In this document: one piece after another, positions 37,201-45,489 of the stretch
How positions within the stretch are numbered: position 1 is the first letter of the stretch
Layout: each line of letters opens with the position of its first letter
NCBI GenBank assembly: GCA_020439925.1
Contig: JAGRPC010000037.1
Location: 1-60,719 of the forward strand
Direction: 5' to 3'
DNA length: 60,719 bases
Source: Verrucomicrobiia bacterium
GTDB taxonomy: Bacteria; Verrucomicrobiota; Verrucomicrobiia; Verrucomicrobiales; DEV007
The notes under the pieces: generated by a model
Told to the model about the DNA's origin: nothing
Seen by the model: only the letters and a program-made list of their open reading frames with translations
Database searches by the model: none
Translations under genes and position numbers: made by a program

Positions 37201-38032
37201 CCCCCGGGCGACCTTTCACGATGCCTTCCTCGCGATGCCGTTCGTGGCCGATAGACTGCAGAATTATCACACCTACGCGAGCACCGACCTCACGGGAATC
37301 TATCCTTTTCGCAAGCTGAAAAGTGCACTTACTCTTCAGGCCAATTGCATGGACAGTTCGGTCTTCCTGAATGACGGAAAGGGTCGGTTCACTCGTCATC
37401 CGCTGCCACGGATGGCGCAGATCTCGCCGGGCTTCGGAATCGTCCTCCGGGATCTTGATCTCGACGGACGACTCGACGTGGTCATCTCGCACAATCATTT
37501 GCAGCCGATGGAAGAAATCGGGGAAATGGCCATGGGCTTGGGGCAGGTCCTCCTCAATACAGGAGGAAGTGGAGAAGAGTTGTTCCGACCGGAACGGCTG
37601 GCGGAAAGCGGTTTTGAAGTGACCGGTGACGCCAAGAGCCTCGGTGTCAGTGACCTGAATCAGGATGGTCGACCGGACCTGCTCGTCGGCGTCAACAACG
37701 ACGAGCCCTCTCTCTTCATCAATGAAGGAGCGGCTGAGTCCGAAGGCGAGTCTCTCCTCGTGCGCCTTGCGGGCCCTCCGGGGAATCCTTCCGGCATTGG
37801 AACACGCTTGGAATTGCGAGTCGAGGGATGGCCTTTGCAGATCCGTGAAATCACGGGCGGCGGGAGTTATCTGACCCAATGCGATCCGATGCCCTCTTTT
37901 GCCCTGCCCAAGGGCCGTGGAGGGGAACTTTCCGTTCGCTGGCCTGGGGGGAAAGAAGAGACACGATCCATTCCGGCCGATGAACCCGGCCCCATCGAGA
38001 TCAAGGCACCATCCAGAGCTCCGCAACCATGA
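34214..38032 (+). CDS. Giant secreted FG-GAP/VCBS protein with two UnbV domains
   Basis: The 1272-residue protein has a signal peptide (SSGLGLALNLVSVCEAAPA) and an internal duplication. Module 1 (about 90-640) has FG-GAP propeller repeats with Ca-binding D-x-D-x-D-G-x-x-D loops (GDVDLDGRPDVF, WWDYNNDGWPDLYVGND) and ends in an ASPIC/UnbV domain (about 554-635, SNRHGIGARVSVRTPDG). Module 2 (about 698-1272) repeats this (WGDIDGDGVADLFLGG) and ends in a second UnbV domain near 1185 (NPSGIGTRLELRV). Such proteins occur with cytochromes in PVC bacteria and Bacteroidetes; function is unknown, presumably binding or redox-linked. Its stop overlaps the next start as ATGA. GTG 34211 is an alternative start. 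Confidence 0.85.
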   Translation: MKGIWKQNPSGKVVAAVLSSGLGLALNLVSVCEAAPATGIVSTPLAKGENGEKGGPLFRLMSPEETGMDLVIPVDIHHPLRRNYYSSMACGAVAIGDVDLDGRPDVFATSGAGKNALYLQKEDMRFENLAADLGLDGGEKWGVHAALIDLENDGDLDLYICNYDTPNELYLNRLIDGGKRTGILRFDEVAAERGVDVVDGSVVAAFTDYDRDGFLDFYLLTHQVYRDGGRPAEPIRLVEENGKIQVSEEWRRWYRVEEDKKGNQGEYLYTEAPRPDYLFRNRGDGHFTETTASAGITSDPHWGNSATWWDYNNDGWPDLYVGNDFKSPDLFYRNNGDGTFTEVSEGLFRHTSWNSMGAAQADFENHGRFDFIIADMLPRNHYMQKASMGSMAQRRRELSNVEGVNQIMRNAFHINTGTDRFLEGAWMAGVAHTDWTWAIRAGDFDCDGRVDLYFTNGVPGQFNHLDLPKIDHEHLIGKHHFDHFIHTPKRREQNFAFRNLGGYHFDDVSHSWGLDHVGMSYGASMGDLDGDGRLDLLVSNLEDPLSVYRNVGETGNRIVVQLEGRASNRHGIGARVSVRTPDGVVRSRQFFPVGGYLDADEPLIHVGLGDAERISEMTIAWPGGATQVFRDLPVNFRHVVTEPEEEREKSPALLSMAPEKTRFRRSEALKSHPHVDVEYDDFARQPLMTFKLSQLGPGQAWGDIDGDGVADLFLGGAGSQPGKLFLNRTKKGAGAEEVQLEALKIPVLEEDAYFEDMGAAFFDADEDGHLDLYVTSGSVECEPGEEVLRDRLYLNRGKDGFVRAPEGMLPDIRESSGVVAAGDLDRDGTLELFIGSRSIPGDYPATPRSVLLRKEGSRYLAVEDEMAPGLGHCGLVTGAVWADFDNDGWQDLLVATDWGPIRLFRNREGRLEEVTENAGLSGEGLEMLGWWTGVDAGDVNGDGILDFVASNLGRNTLYQPSLLFPEMLFYNDFDDSGYRNIVEAYFAEEKGTKRAYPRATFHDAFLAMPFVADRLQNYHTYASTDLTGIYPFRKLKSALTLQANCMDSSVFLNDGKGRFTRHPLPRMAQISPGFGIVLRDLDLDGRLDVVISHNHLQPMEEIGEMAMGLGQVLLNTGGSGEELFRPERLAESGFEVTGDAKSLGVSDLNQDGRPDLLVGVNNDEPSLFINEGAAESEGESLLVRLAGPPGNPSGIGTRLELRVEGWPLQIREITGGGSYLTQCDPMPSFALPKGRGGELSVRWPGGKEETRSIPADEPGPIEIKAPSRAPQP

Positions 38033-39510
38033 ATGAGCGAGCGAGAATGAAACTCCTGAGAAGGTTTAGCCTCGCCTTGTCCGTCGTGGTCGGAGGCTCC
38101 CTGCAGGCAGTGGCCGATGAGACAGCCGCGACGGCCGGGGTGGTGAGGGATTTGCTTGCCGCGAATGCCGTCACCCCGCTCGATCCTGCGCCGCCTCGGG
38201 ATGAAGCAAAATGGGAACTGGGGCGGGCGCTTTATTTCGACCCGGTTCTCGGAGGAAACCGGGATGTCTCCTGTGCCACCTGCCACCATCCCGTCACGGC
38301 GACGGCAGACGGTCGTTCACGTGCGGTCGGGACCAGGGCCTATGTCGACGGTGACCGCCGGATTCCGGTAGGGTTTCGTCTCGTTGCTGTCGGAGGGGGA
38401 GAGAGAGTTCTCACCGGATTCAAGAGCGGCGGTGCACCTCACGGATTCACTCCCAGGAATTCTCCCGATGTGTTCAATCGGGGGGATTCGGCCTGGACGA
38501 CGATGTTCTGGGACAGTCGCGCTCACCGGAAAGATGACGGCGGTTTTGCGGTCAATGCCATGCGCATCGCCAAAAGCCCCGGGCTTTATCAGGTCGAGCT
38601 CCCCCCCATCGTCGAGAGTGTCCTTGCGGCTCAGGCGATGATGCCGGTGCTCTCCAATGATGAAATGCGCGGAGCGAAGGGGGAAACGGGCACGACGGGC
38701 GCGGCCAACGAGGTGGGGCAGATCCCGGGGCAGAATGAGGAGGAAATCTGGGCAGCGCTGATGAATCGTCTCCTCGAGATCCCGGGCTACCGCGAGCTGT
38801 TTTCCAGAGCTTATCCCGAGATCAAAGCCGAATCGCTTCATTTCGCTCATGCGGCCAATGCCATCGCGGCCTTCGAGGTCGATGCCTTCACCCTCCTCGA
38901 CAGCCCCTTTGACCGTTTCCTTGGGGGAGAAGATACCGCGCTTGACTCCAACCAACTGGAGGGGGCACGCCTTTTTTATACAAAGGCTCGCTGCCACGCC
39001 TGCCATTCGGGCAAACTCTTCACCGACCAACTTGCGCACAATATCGGGATCATTCCCATAGGACCCGGTCCCGATCCCGTCGAAGTGACCGATTTCGGCA
39101 TCGCTCATCGCAGTAACGCCGGGCTCGATCAGAAATACGCTTTCCGCACCCCTCCACTGCGAAATGTCGAACTGACTGCCCCCTACATGCACAACGGAGC
39201 TTATGCCTCGCTCGAGGCTGCAGTTCGGCATCACCTCAATCCGGAGCGTTCCCTGGACCAGTATGATCCCACGCAACTCGAGCCCGAATTCCGGGGAGCC
39301 ATACACGATGATCCCATCGTGATTCGTGGTGTGAAGCGAACCCTTTCCAAGACGCTTCGTCCCCTGCCCAGGCTCAACGACGCGGAAGTGGAGGCGCTCC
39401 TTGCCTTTTTGACGTCGCTTACCGCTCCGAGCGCCCGGGATCTCGGGCACCTTGTTCCCGATTCGGTGCCAAGTGGACTCAAACTGGTGGGACCGCTTCC
39501 AGATCGGTGA
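38029..39510 (+). CDS. Di-haem cytochrome c peroxidase / MauG family
   Basis: The 493-residue protein has a signal peptide (LLRRFSLALSVVVGGSLQAVA) and two haem motifs, C82-ATC-H86 and C322-HAC-H326, the spacing of bacterial di-haem peroxidases. Family segments WELGRALYFDPVLG and FRTPPLRNVELTAPYMHNGA are present. It reduces hydrogen peroxide, or carries out MauG-like oxidation, in the periplasm. Its ATG overlaps the stop of the FG-GAP/UnbV gene, so the two are translationally coupled and probably work together. An ATG at 38047 is an alternative start. A large insertion after the first haem site makes it longer than typical CcpA. Confidence 0.9.
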   Translation: MNERARMKLLRRFSLALSVVVGGSLQAVADETAATAGVVRDLLAANAVTPLDPAPPRDEAKWELGRALYFDPVLGGNRDVSCATCHHPVTATADGRSRAVGTRAYVDGDRRIPVGFRLVAVGGGERVLTGFKSGGAPHGFTPRNSPDVFNRGDSAWTTMFWDSRAHRKDDGGFAVNAMRIAKSPGLYQVELPPIVESVLAAQAMMPVLSNDEMRGAKGETGTTGAANEVGQIPGQNEEEIWAALMNRLLEIPGYRELFSRAYPEIKAESLHFAHAANAIAAFEVDAFTLLDSPFDRFLGGEDTALDSNQLEGARLFYTKARCHACHSGKLFTDQLAHNIGIIPIGPGPDPVEVTDFGIAHRSNAGLDQKYAFRTPPLRNVELTAPYMHNGAYASLEAAVRHHLNPERSLDQYDPTQLEPEFRGAIHDDPIVIRGVKRTLSKTLRPLPRLNDAEVEALLAFLTSLTAPSARDLGHLVPDSVPSGLKLVGPLPDR

Positions 39511-39516
39511 AGAGGC

Positions 39517-41301
39517 TCATTTGATGCGCAATTTCGTCTTCACTGTGTCGATCTTGGTGGGGGATTCTTCCGATCGCCCGGTAATCTTCACCGAATGAGA
39601 ACGAGCCCTCGCCCCTTGGGCGCGGATTACCCAGATCTCGTGAGTTTCCGTCTCGTTGGCATCGAGATCGAGAGTTTTGAAAGTGCCGGTTTTCAGGGTG
39701 CTCGTGTAGTTGAGTTTCTTTCCGTTTATCGTCACGACAAACAGGACGCCGAATTGACGTGAACTCCATCGTCCGCGCAGGGCGACCTTGTCGTTATCGG
39801 AGGAGGAACCGTTCCGGATCTGGAGGCGATACTGTCCGACCGGGCGCCTCGATTTGGCGACGATGGTGGAAATCTGTCCGGCTCCCGAGGCGTTGGTCTT
39901 GTTGTTGCCCTTGAGGGGCTTGTTGCCCTTCGGGCCGATCGAGAGGTCGGGCTGATAGTTGTCCGCTCCCGGCTCAAAGGTGACTTGGTCGAGGTAGGCC
40001 CGGTTTCCGGAGAGACTGGAGCCGGTGCGCCGGAAAAAGATTCCCTGTAGTTCCCGGTCGGTTCCGGCAGCCAGGTTGACCTCGGTTTTCACCCATCCCG
40101 AGTCTCCGGTGGAAATGTGAACGGTCGCTCCGTCGAGAAGCATGTAGAGAAAGCCAAGGTCTTCTTCGGTTTCGGTTTTCGACCAGAAAGTGAGAAGGCC
40201 AGCCTCGTCGGGGAGGTCGATGTAGATCCGGCGATAGACGCTCTCCGTCGGGGCGGTGACGAGCGCAGCGTCAACTCCATCGTGTGAGACGGAGGTCTGC
40301 CGGGTCCAGGCGTTGCTGTAAGCGAGTCCATCGTGTTCGATGGCCTCGGCAAGAGTGGGGCTCGGGCCAAAGGAGTTGATGACGAGGTGATCGACATAGG
40401 CTTCGCTCGGGACCGGTTCCCCCTCGCCGCCGCTGAAATCGCGGAGGAAGATGAACTTGAAGCAATGAGTGCCCGGGCCCACCTCCAGTTCCACCGGTTC
40501 GAGGACACGGGTACCGTCAATAGTGGAGTAGTTCGACCCGTTGATCTGCAGTTCCAGTTCGGCGAAGTCATTTTCTCCAGTGGTGATACCCCAGTCGAAT
40601 TTGACCGTCGCCGGTCCTTCGACCTCGAACATCATCGTTGAGGGAACTCCAATGCCGACGGGTCCCGATTTCGCGGCATTGGAATTCAGGGCCCCCGTGA
40701 CCGGAGCCGACACCCAGTCGTTGCTGTAAATGTCAAAAAGGAAGTTCTCGAGTGCGTCCTGCAGAGTCGGTTGGTTCGGAATCGGCGTGACCACAAGGTC
40801 GTCCAGCCAGGCGCTTCGATCCCCGACCGGCGAGCTGCTGTAACGTTGGAACTCCCAGGCGACGAGACGGTCTCCGCAGTCCACCTCGAAGGAGCGCTGC
40901 GTCCAATCGGTATTGCCGAAGAGGCTGCCCAAGGTGCCTTGCCCATCCACCCCGAAATAGACAATGTCCGCGCTCGATCCACTCGAGGGTCCGGAAGATT
41001 TCCAGCGGAAAGAGACGGTTGCCGGGCCGCTCACGGTTGTTTCAATGCGGCTGGTGGCACGGTTAGGCAACGTGGAAACGATGGAGTCGCCACCCACCTG
41101 TGACTCGGTGGTGTCGTAGGTCCAGACTCCGGATGGCTGGGGAACGTTTCCGTCGATGAGAAATGCCTCGGTCGAAAAAGCGGTCACATGGGATGGATTA
41201 TCCAGTCCCTCCTCAATGGTCTGGGCAAACACCGTGGCGGCCGCGGCCGCGGAGATGACCGTGAACACCAGGAAAGGGCAGACGCGATGGGGAAAACTCA
41301 T
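39517..41301 (-). CDS. Secreted protein with three tandem beta-sandwich-like repeats
   Basis: From ATG 41299-41301 the protein is 594 residues with a signal peptide (CPFLVFTVISAAAAATVFA). Three repeats of about 130-150 residues run 28-178, 179-315 and 316-445. Each opens with TIEEGLDN, TLQDALEN or TLAEAIEH and closes with AWLDDLVVTP, AYVDHLVINS or AYLDQVTFEP; the middle resembles a MAM/LamG-like sandwich (GPATVSFRWKS, GPATVKFDWG). A C-terminal domain (QYRLQIRNGSSSDNDKVALR) completes it. It is probably an extracellular or surface binding protein. It ends 6 bases from the convergent peroxidase gene. Repeat boundaries are by eye. Confidence 0.75.
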   Translation of the reverse strand: MSFPHRVCPFLVFTVISAAAAATVFAQTIEEGLDNPSHVTAFSTEAFLIDGNVPQPSGVWTYDTTESQVGGDSIVSTLPNRATSRIETTVSGPATVSFRWKSSGPSSGSSADIVYFGVDGQGTLGSLFGNTDWTQRSFEVDCGDRLVAWEFQRYSSSPVGDRSAWLDDLVVTPIPNQPTLQDALENFLFDIYSNDWVSAPVTGALNSNAAKSGPVGIGVPSTMMFEVEGPATVKFDWGITTGENDFAELELQINGSNYSTIDGTRVLEPVELEVGPGTHCFKFIFLRDFSGGEGEPVPSEAYVDHLVINSFGPSPTLAEAIEHDGLAYSNAWTRQTSVSHDGVDAALVTAPTESVYRRIYIDLPDEAGLLTFWSKTETEEDLGFLYMLLDGATVHISTGDSGWVKTEVNLAAGTDRELQGIFFRRTGSSLSGNRAYLDQVTFEPGADNYQPDLSIGPKGNKPLKGNNKTNASGAGQISTIVAKSRRPVGQYRLQIRNGSSSDNDKVALRGRWSSRQFGVLFVVTINGKKLNYTSTLKTGTFKTLDLDANETETHEIWVIRAQGARARSHSVKITGRSEESPTKIDTVKTKLRIK

Positions 41302-41428
41302 GTCGGGGGGTAAAGAGAAACCGGAACTATACCGGAAAGTTTCCTGTCCAGTGATTCTTTTCGCCTGGCTCGAGAGTGTGACGTTCAATGGCAGATCAAC
41401 GAAGCCGGGAAAGAGGGCCGCCGGGGTA

Positions 41429-41956
41429 TCAGGTGATTCGTTCCATCAGTTCTCGCCGTTGCGGCGGAACACTGCCGAAGGCCCGACCGAGGCAGAGATG
41501 AGGCTCCAGATCGGGCGTGTTGACTCCGAGGAACCCGGCGAGTTGCTTTTCGAAATGCCTCACCGCGCGACCGTCGGCATCGTGGTCGTCGAGGTAATCG
41601 AGGCCCCGGTCGAGCAGGTCGGCGAGTTCGGGCAGGGGAGTCCCGTCCTCGGTGACGAGGTCGATCCATTTGACGAAGTAGGAAGCCGCGAGGGTCTGTA
41701 GGTAATTGCGTCTCAGGCCGAGCCGGGGACGTGTGACGGTAAGTTCCTTGAGCACGTGAAGATCCCCCTCGCGCGCCGGATGGATTTCGAGTTCGCAGAG
41801 GTAAAAGAGGTCGAGGCGTCCGGCAAAGGGACTCTTGGGGCGCCGGGCCCCTTTGGCCACGGTCTTCACAATGCCGGCCTCGTGGGTGCACCAGTGCACG
41901 ATGAGGCTCGTTTCCGTCAGGGGGAAACGCCGGATGAGCGTGCCGTGAGCCTTCAT
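41429..41956 (-). CDS. recO: DNA repair protein RecO
   Basis: The 175-residue protein begins with the RecO N-terminal OB domain (MKAHGTLIRRFPLTETSLIV, HEAGIVKTVAKGARRPKSPF) and continues with the helical region (NYLQTLAASYFVKWIDLV, LDRGLDYLDD). RecO works with RecR to load RecA on SSB-coated gaps. It is short for RecO (often 230-250 residues), and no Cys4 zinc site is visible. ATG 41954-41956 fits the family start; earlier in-frame codons lack similarity. It is divergent from prfB. Confidence 0.85.
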   Translation of the reverse strand: MKAHGTLIRRFPLTETSLIVHWCTHEAGIVKTVAKGARRPKSPFAGRLDLFYLCELEIHPAREGDLHVLKELTVTRPRLGLRRNYLQTLAASYFVKWIDLVTEDGTPLPELADLLDRGLDYLDDHDADGRAVRHFEKQLAGFLGVNTPDLEPHLCLGRAFGSVPPQRRELMERIT

Positions 41957-42057
41957 GGGTATAGATGAGGAAGAGTGGTGGAGCCTCACAATTTGTCACA
42001 AGATTGGCAATGGTTCCTTGAACTTTCCGCGATGTGTGGAACTTCTATGCCCCGCCG

Positions 42058-43192
42058 ATGAACGACGAGCTGAAAGAGAAGTTACAGGCCTTGGATACGG
42101 ATGCCTTGCAGGCCAGGCTCTCCGCGCTCCGGCGGTATCTTTGACTTTCCCAGACTGGAAGCCCAGCTGGAGGCTGTCGAAGCCGAGATGAATCTCCCCG
42201 AGTTCTGGGAGGACAAGGCGCGCGCCCAGGCCAAGATGGGAGAGGTGGCGGCCTTGAAGAACAAGGTGCTTCCCGTCCGTGAACTCACTTCCCGTATCGC
42301 TGACATCGGCGTTCTCGTCGAGATGGCCGTTGAAGAAGGAGACGACAATGCGGCGACTGAGGTTCTTGGCGAGGTCGAATCCATCGGTGTGGCGCTCGAC
42401 AAGGTCGAACTTCAGACTCTCCTGAGCGGGCCTCATGATCGTGAGGGCGCCTTCCTCACGGTCCACGCCGGCGCCGGAGGGACCGAAGCCTGTGACTGGG
42501 CCGACATGCTCGTGCGAATGTACCAGCGCTGGGGGCAGCAGCAGGGCTACAAGGTCGAGATGGTCGACGTGCAGGAGGGAGAGGAAGTCGGGGTGCGCGG
42601 TGCGACCCTTCGTTTCGAGGGGGAAAACGCCTACGGATATCTCAATTGCGAACGCGGCGTTCACCGGCTCGTGCGCATTTCCCCCTTCGATTCGCAGGCT
42701 CGGCGACATACGTCTTTTGCCAGCGTGGACGTCACGCCCGAACTCGAAGAGGAACCCGAACTCGAGATCGACGAGAAGGATCTCGAGATCACGACGATGC
42801 GATCCGGGGGCAAGGGCGGTCAGAACGTGAACAAGGTCGAGACCGGGGTCCTCATGCGTCACCTTCCGTCGGGTATCATGGTACGCTGCACGATCGAGCG
42901 CAGCCAGCACAAGAACCGCGACCTTGCCCTGAAGATCCTCAAGGCCAAGCTACTCCAGGTCGAGGAGGACAAGAAACGCTCCGAGATGGAACGCGTTTAT
43001 GGTGAGAAGGGGGAAATCGGTTTCGGCAGCCAGATTCGATCCTACGTTTTCCAGCCCTACCAGATGGTCAAGGACCACCGGACCGGCTGCGAGACGAGCA
43101 ATATCGACCACGTGATGGACGGCGAACTCAATGCCTTTATCGAGGCGAAGTTGCGTGGCCATGTCGCGGGCGAATCCCGAGACGATCTCTGA
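42058..43192 (+). CDS. prfB: Peptide chain release factor 2, programmed +1 frameshift
   Basis: RF2 recognises UGA and UAA stop codons and triggers peptide release. The reading starts at ATG 42058, runs 28 codons to an in-frame TGA at 42142 and continues in the +1 frame from 42143 to 43192, giving 377 residues. The site reads TAT CTT TGA C, identical to the classic prfB frameshift core. The downstream frame carries the SPF anticodon-like motif (208-210) and GGQ catalytic motif (253-255 in SGGKGGQNVNK). Treating 42101 as the start would lose the N-terminus. It is divergent from recO. Confidence 0.96.
42130..42145 (+). promoter_or_regulatory. prfB programmed +1 frameshift site
   Basis: The site has an SD-like purine-rich CGGCGG (42130-42135), TAT, the slippery CTT (42139-42141), and the in-frame TGA followed by C (42142-42145). 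When RF2 is scarce, the ribosome slips +1 on CTT and reads GAC; when RF2 is plentiful it terminates. The SD-like element is weaker than the AGGGGG known from E. coli. Confidence 0.92.
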
Positions 43193-43209
43193 GTCTCTGA
43201 TTGCCCGGG

Positions 43210-44262
43210 TCACCGTCCTCTGGCCCATTCCCCGAGAAGTTTGCCTCCATTGTCTCCCCGTCGGGACGGCTCCAGGGCGGTACCTTCGTGCCACTCATTG
43301 AAGGAAGTCACCGCGATGGTTCTCAGGCCTGGGTCGAGGTGCTCGCGGGCGATCCTGAGGAATGACTCGAGTGTGGAGTTTGGGCGCGCGCCGGGACGAA
43401 TGGATCTCGGGATGGAATAATGGTTTCCCCGGGTGTCGAATCCGGGCATCACACCGGGGATGAAAGCTGTTCCCGTGGTGGTGGCTGCATCCCGGTAGGT
43501 TTGATAGACCGCGGAGCAATCCTCGAGGAAACGATTCCAGTCCTCCGCACCGGCGTAGGGCAGGGGGCCATGCATGTTGTAGGCAGTGATGGCATCGAAG
43601 AGGGAGATTCTCGCCGGATCGGGCTTGCCCCAGTAGACTTCGTCGCCAACGAGGAAGAGCTTCAGCCCGCGGGCTTCGACAACGGCTCTGGCGCGAGCGA
43701 TGGCGCGGGCGTAGTCGCCCGAGAAGGTACGACTGAGATACAGGTAGACGACGGGCCGTCCGCCAAGCTGCTGGCACGAAGGATGAGTGAGATAGCATTC
43801 GGCAAGATGTCGGAAGTGGGAGACGAAGAGCTCCGTCCGGTCCTCGTCAAAAACGATTCCGGATTCCGGATCGAGTCCGAGGAGACCAGCTGCTTCATAG
43901 AGAATCGCAAAGGTGGTCCGGTTTTCGTTTTTCTCCAGAGTGGGAAGGACCCGGAGACGAAGAGTGGTGTCCTCCCAGGAGTCCGGTCCCCACCACGAGC
44001 AGATCCAGTTGTCGATGCCGTATTGCTCCGACCAGGAAAGGTGCCGGGCGAGTGTCTCCGGATCGCGCGAGGAGTATTCGCCGAGGGCGGGCGCCTCGTC
44101 TCCGCCCATGCCCGCGTAGCCTTCTCGCCAATGGCGGCCGTCGCTGTGATACCAGGGGTAGTAGTAGGCGGAGACGTGAACCTTGTCCTCCGCCTCCGAT
44201 CGACCCGTCAGGGTAAGAAGGGCAAGGAAGGCGGAAGCGATCAAAACGGAACGTGGCGTCAT
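43210..44262 (-). CDS. GH99-like endo-alpha-mannosidase/mannanase family protein
   Basis: The 350-residue protein has a signal peptide (VLIASAFLALLTLTGRSEA) and GH99 family hallmarks: VSAYYYPWYHSDGRHW at the start of the barrel, GIDNWICSWWGPDS, and FNEWHEGT carrying the two active-site glutamates (E323, E326) known from the GH99 epoxide-mediated mechanism. Predicted to cut internal alpha-mannosyl (or glucosyl-mannosyl) linkages outside the cytoplasm. Its start overlaps the GT4 gene's stop (ATGA), tying it to exopolysaccharide assembly, perhaps as a trimming or release enzyme. Family assignment is good; the polymer substrate is inferred. Confidence 0.82.
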   Translation of the reverse strand: MTPRSVLIASAFLALLTLTGRSEAEDKVHVSAYYYPWYHSDGRHWREGYAGMGGDEAPALGEYSSRDPETLARHLSWSEQYGIDNWICSWWGPDSWEDTTLRLRVLPTLEKNENRTTFAILYEAAGLLGLDPESGIVFDEDRTELFVSHFRHLAECYLTHPSCQQLGGRPVVYLYLSRTFSGDYARAIARARAVVEARGLKLFLVGDEVYWGKPDPARISLFDAITAYNMHGPLPYAGAEDWNRFLEDCSAVYQTYRDAATTTGTAFIPGVMPGFDTRGNHYSIPRSIRPGARPNSTLESFLRIAREHLDPGLRTIAVTSFNEWHEGTALEPSRRGDNGGKLLGEWARGR

Positions 44263-45470
44263 CCCTTCGAGAGGGTACGACCATCGACCTGACAGGGTTG
44301 CATGGCAAGGGACGGCGAAATGCGCTCGAAGCGTTCTTCGAAGACCGACGCGGGACAGCTTTCGGAGACCCGTGCGAGGAGTTGACGGGTCTCCTCGAGG
44401 AAGCGGGTGGTGGAAAAACGTTCCGCATTTCGGCGGATGCGACGAGGATCCCAGGACCGTGACTCGAGATTGCGAACGGCGGAGGCGAGCGCCTCGGGAT
44501 CGGGACGATCAAAGAAGACGCCCGTCTTGTTCTCGACCACCGTCTCGAGGGCTCCTCCTTCGCGATAGGCGACCACCGGCTTGCCGCAGGCCTGGGCTTC
44601 AACCGGTACGATTCCGAAATCTTCGCTCCCCGGGAAGACATAGGCGCGGCAGGTCGCCATCTTTTCCGTGACGACCTCGTCGGGAGCCCGTCCGAGGAAC
44701 TCGACGCTGGGGCCGGCCATCGCTTCGAGGCGGGCTCGGTCTGGACCGTCGCCTATGATGACCAGCTTTTTGCCGAGGGAGGTGAAGGCCTTTACCGCGA
44801 GGTCGATCTTCTTGTAGGCGACGAGCCTGGAAACGATGAGATAGAAGTCTTCGCTCGTCTCGGAGATCTGGAACCGATCGACGTCGACAGGCGGATAGAC
44901 GACCACCGCATTTCGACCGTAGCATTCGCGAATACGCCGCCGCACGTTCTGGGAGTTCGCGACGAAAAGATCGATCTTGCGGCTCTGGCGGAGGTCGCTG
45001 GCACGAAACAGCGGCATCAGCAACCGGACGAAGCGGCGCAGCAGGGGGTTGCGGATTTCATTCTCGAGATACTCACCTGGTGTCCAGAAGTAACGCGGTG
45101 GCGTGTGGCAGTAGCAGAGGAAGCGGGCTCCGGCCGGTTTGCGGATCCATTTCGAGAAACTGCTGCTGCTGATCCAGGCGACTCGCCTTGAGGGAAGACG
45201 GAGAGACTGGAAGGCAAAGGGATAGAGAAAGAAGAGCTTCTTGTGCCATTTCAACAGGCCCGGGAGCCTCTGCATCCAGGAATTCACCACGCGGGAACTG
45301 CGGAACGCCGGGAAGAGGTTGGTCCCCATGGTGGCGCTGGTGTAAATCGGAGCGTCGGGAAAGGCTTCCGCCATGACCTCGACCACCTTTTCAGCTCCGC
45401 CCATCTGGATGAGAAAGTCGTGAACCAGGACGGGAGAGGAGGGATCTGCGCAGTTGGAGTTCGTGGTCAT
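44259..45470 (-). CDS. GT4-family glycosyltransferase of the exopolysaccharide locus
   Basis: The 403-residue protein has a GT-B layout: an N-terminal VLVHDFLIQMGGAEKVVEVM acceptor domain and a C-terminal sugar-nucleotide domain with LIVSRLVAYKKIDLAVKAF, LVIIGDGPDRARLE and the E-x7-E site around VPVEAQACGKPVVAYREGG. It would add a sugar (often mannose) to the lipid-linked repeat unit. It is coupled by ATGA overlap to the GH99 gene downstream and lies 19 bases after the polyprenyl-phosphate transferase gene, one leftward operon. ATG 45468-45470 was chosen; a longer frame to 45551 overlaps the neighbour. Confidence 0.88.
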   Translation of the reverse strand: MTTNSNCADPSSPVLVHDFLIQMGGAEKVVEVMAEAFPDAPIYTSATMGTNLFPAFRSSRVVNSWMQRLPGLLKWHKKLFFLYPFAFQSLRLPSRRVAWISSSSFSKWIRKPAGARFLCYCHTPPRYFWTPGEYLENEIRNPLLRRFVRLLMPLFRASDLRQSRKIDLFVANSQNVRRRIRECYGRNAVVVYPPVDVDRFQISETSEDFYLIVSRLVAYKKIDLAVKAFTSLGKKLVIIGDGPDRARLEAMAGPSVEFLGRAPDEVVTEKMATCRAYVFPGSEDFGIVPVEAQACGKPVVAYREGGALETVVENKTGVFFDRPDPEALASAVRNLESRSWDPRRIRRNAERFSTTRFLEETRQLLARVSESCPASVFEERFERISPSLAMQPCQVDGRTLSKG

Positions 45471-45489
45471 GGGAGGAAATGTTGAGAGT

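Noticed and set aside
42101..42142. Start of prfB at 42101 in the downstream frame
   Set aside because: It would use a non-standard N-terminus (MPCRPGSPRSGG) and ignore the TATCTTTGAC slip site; the 42058 start plus +1 shift gives a normal RF2.
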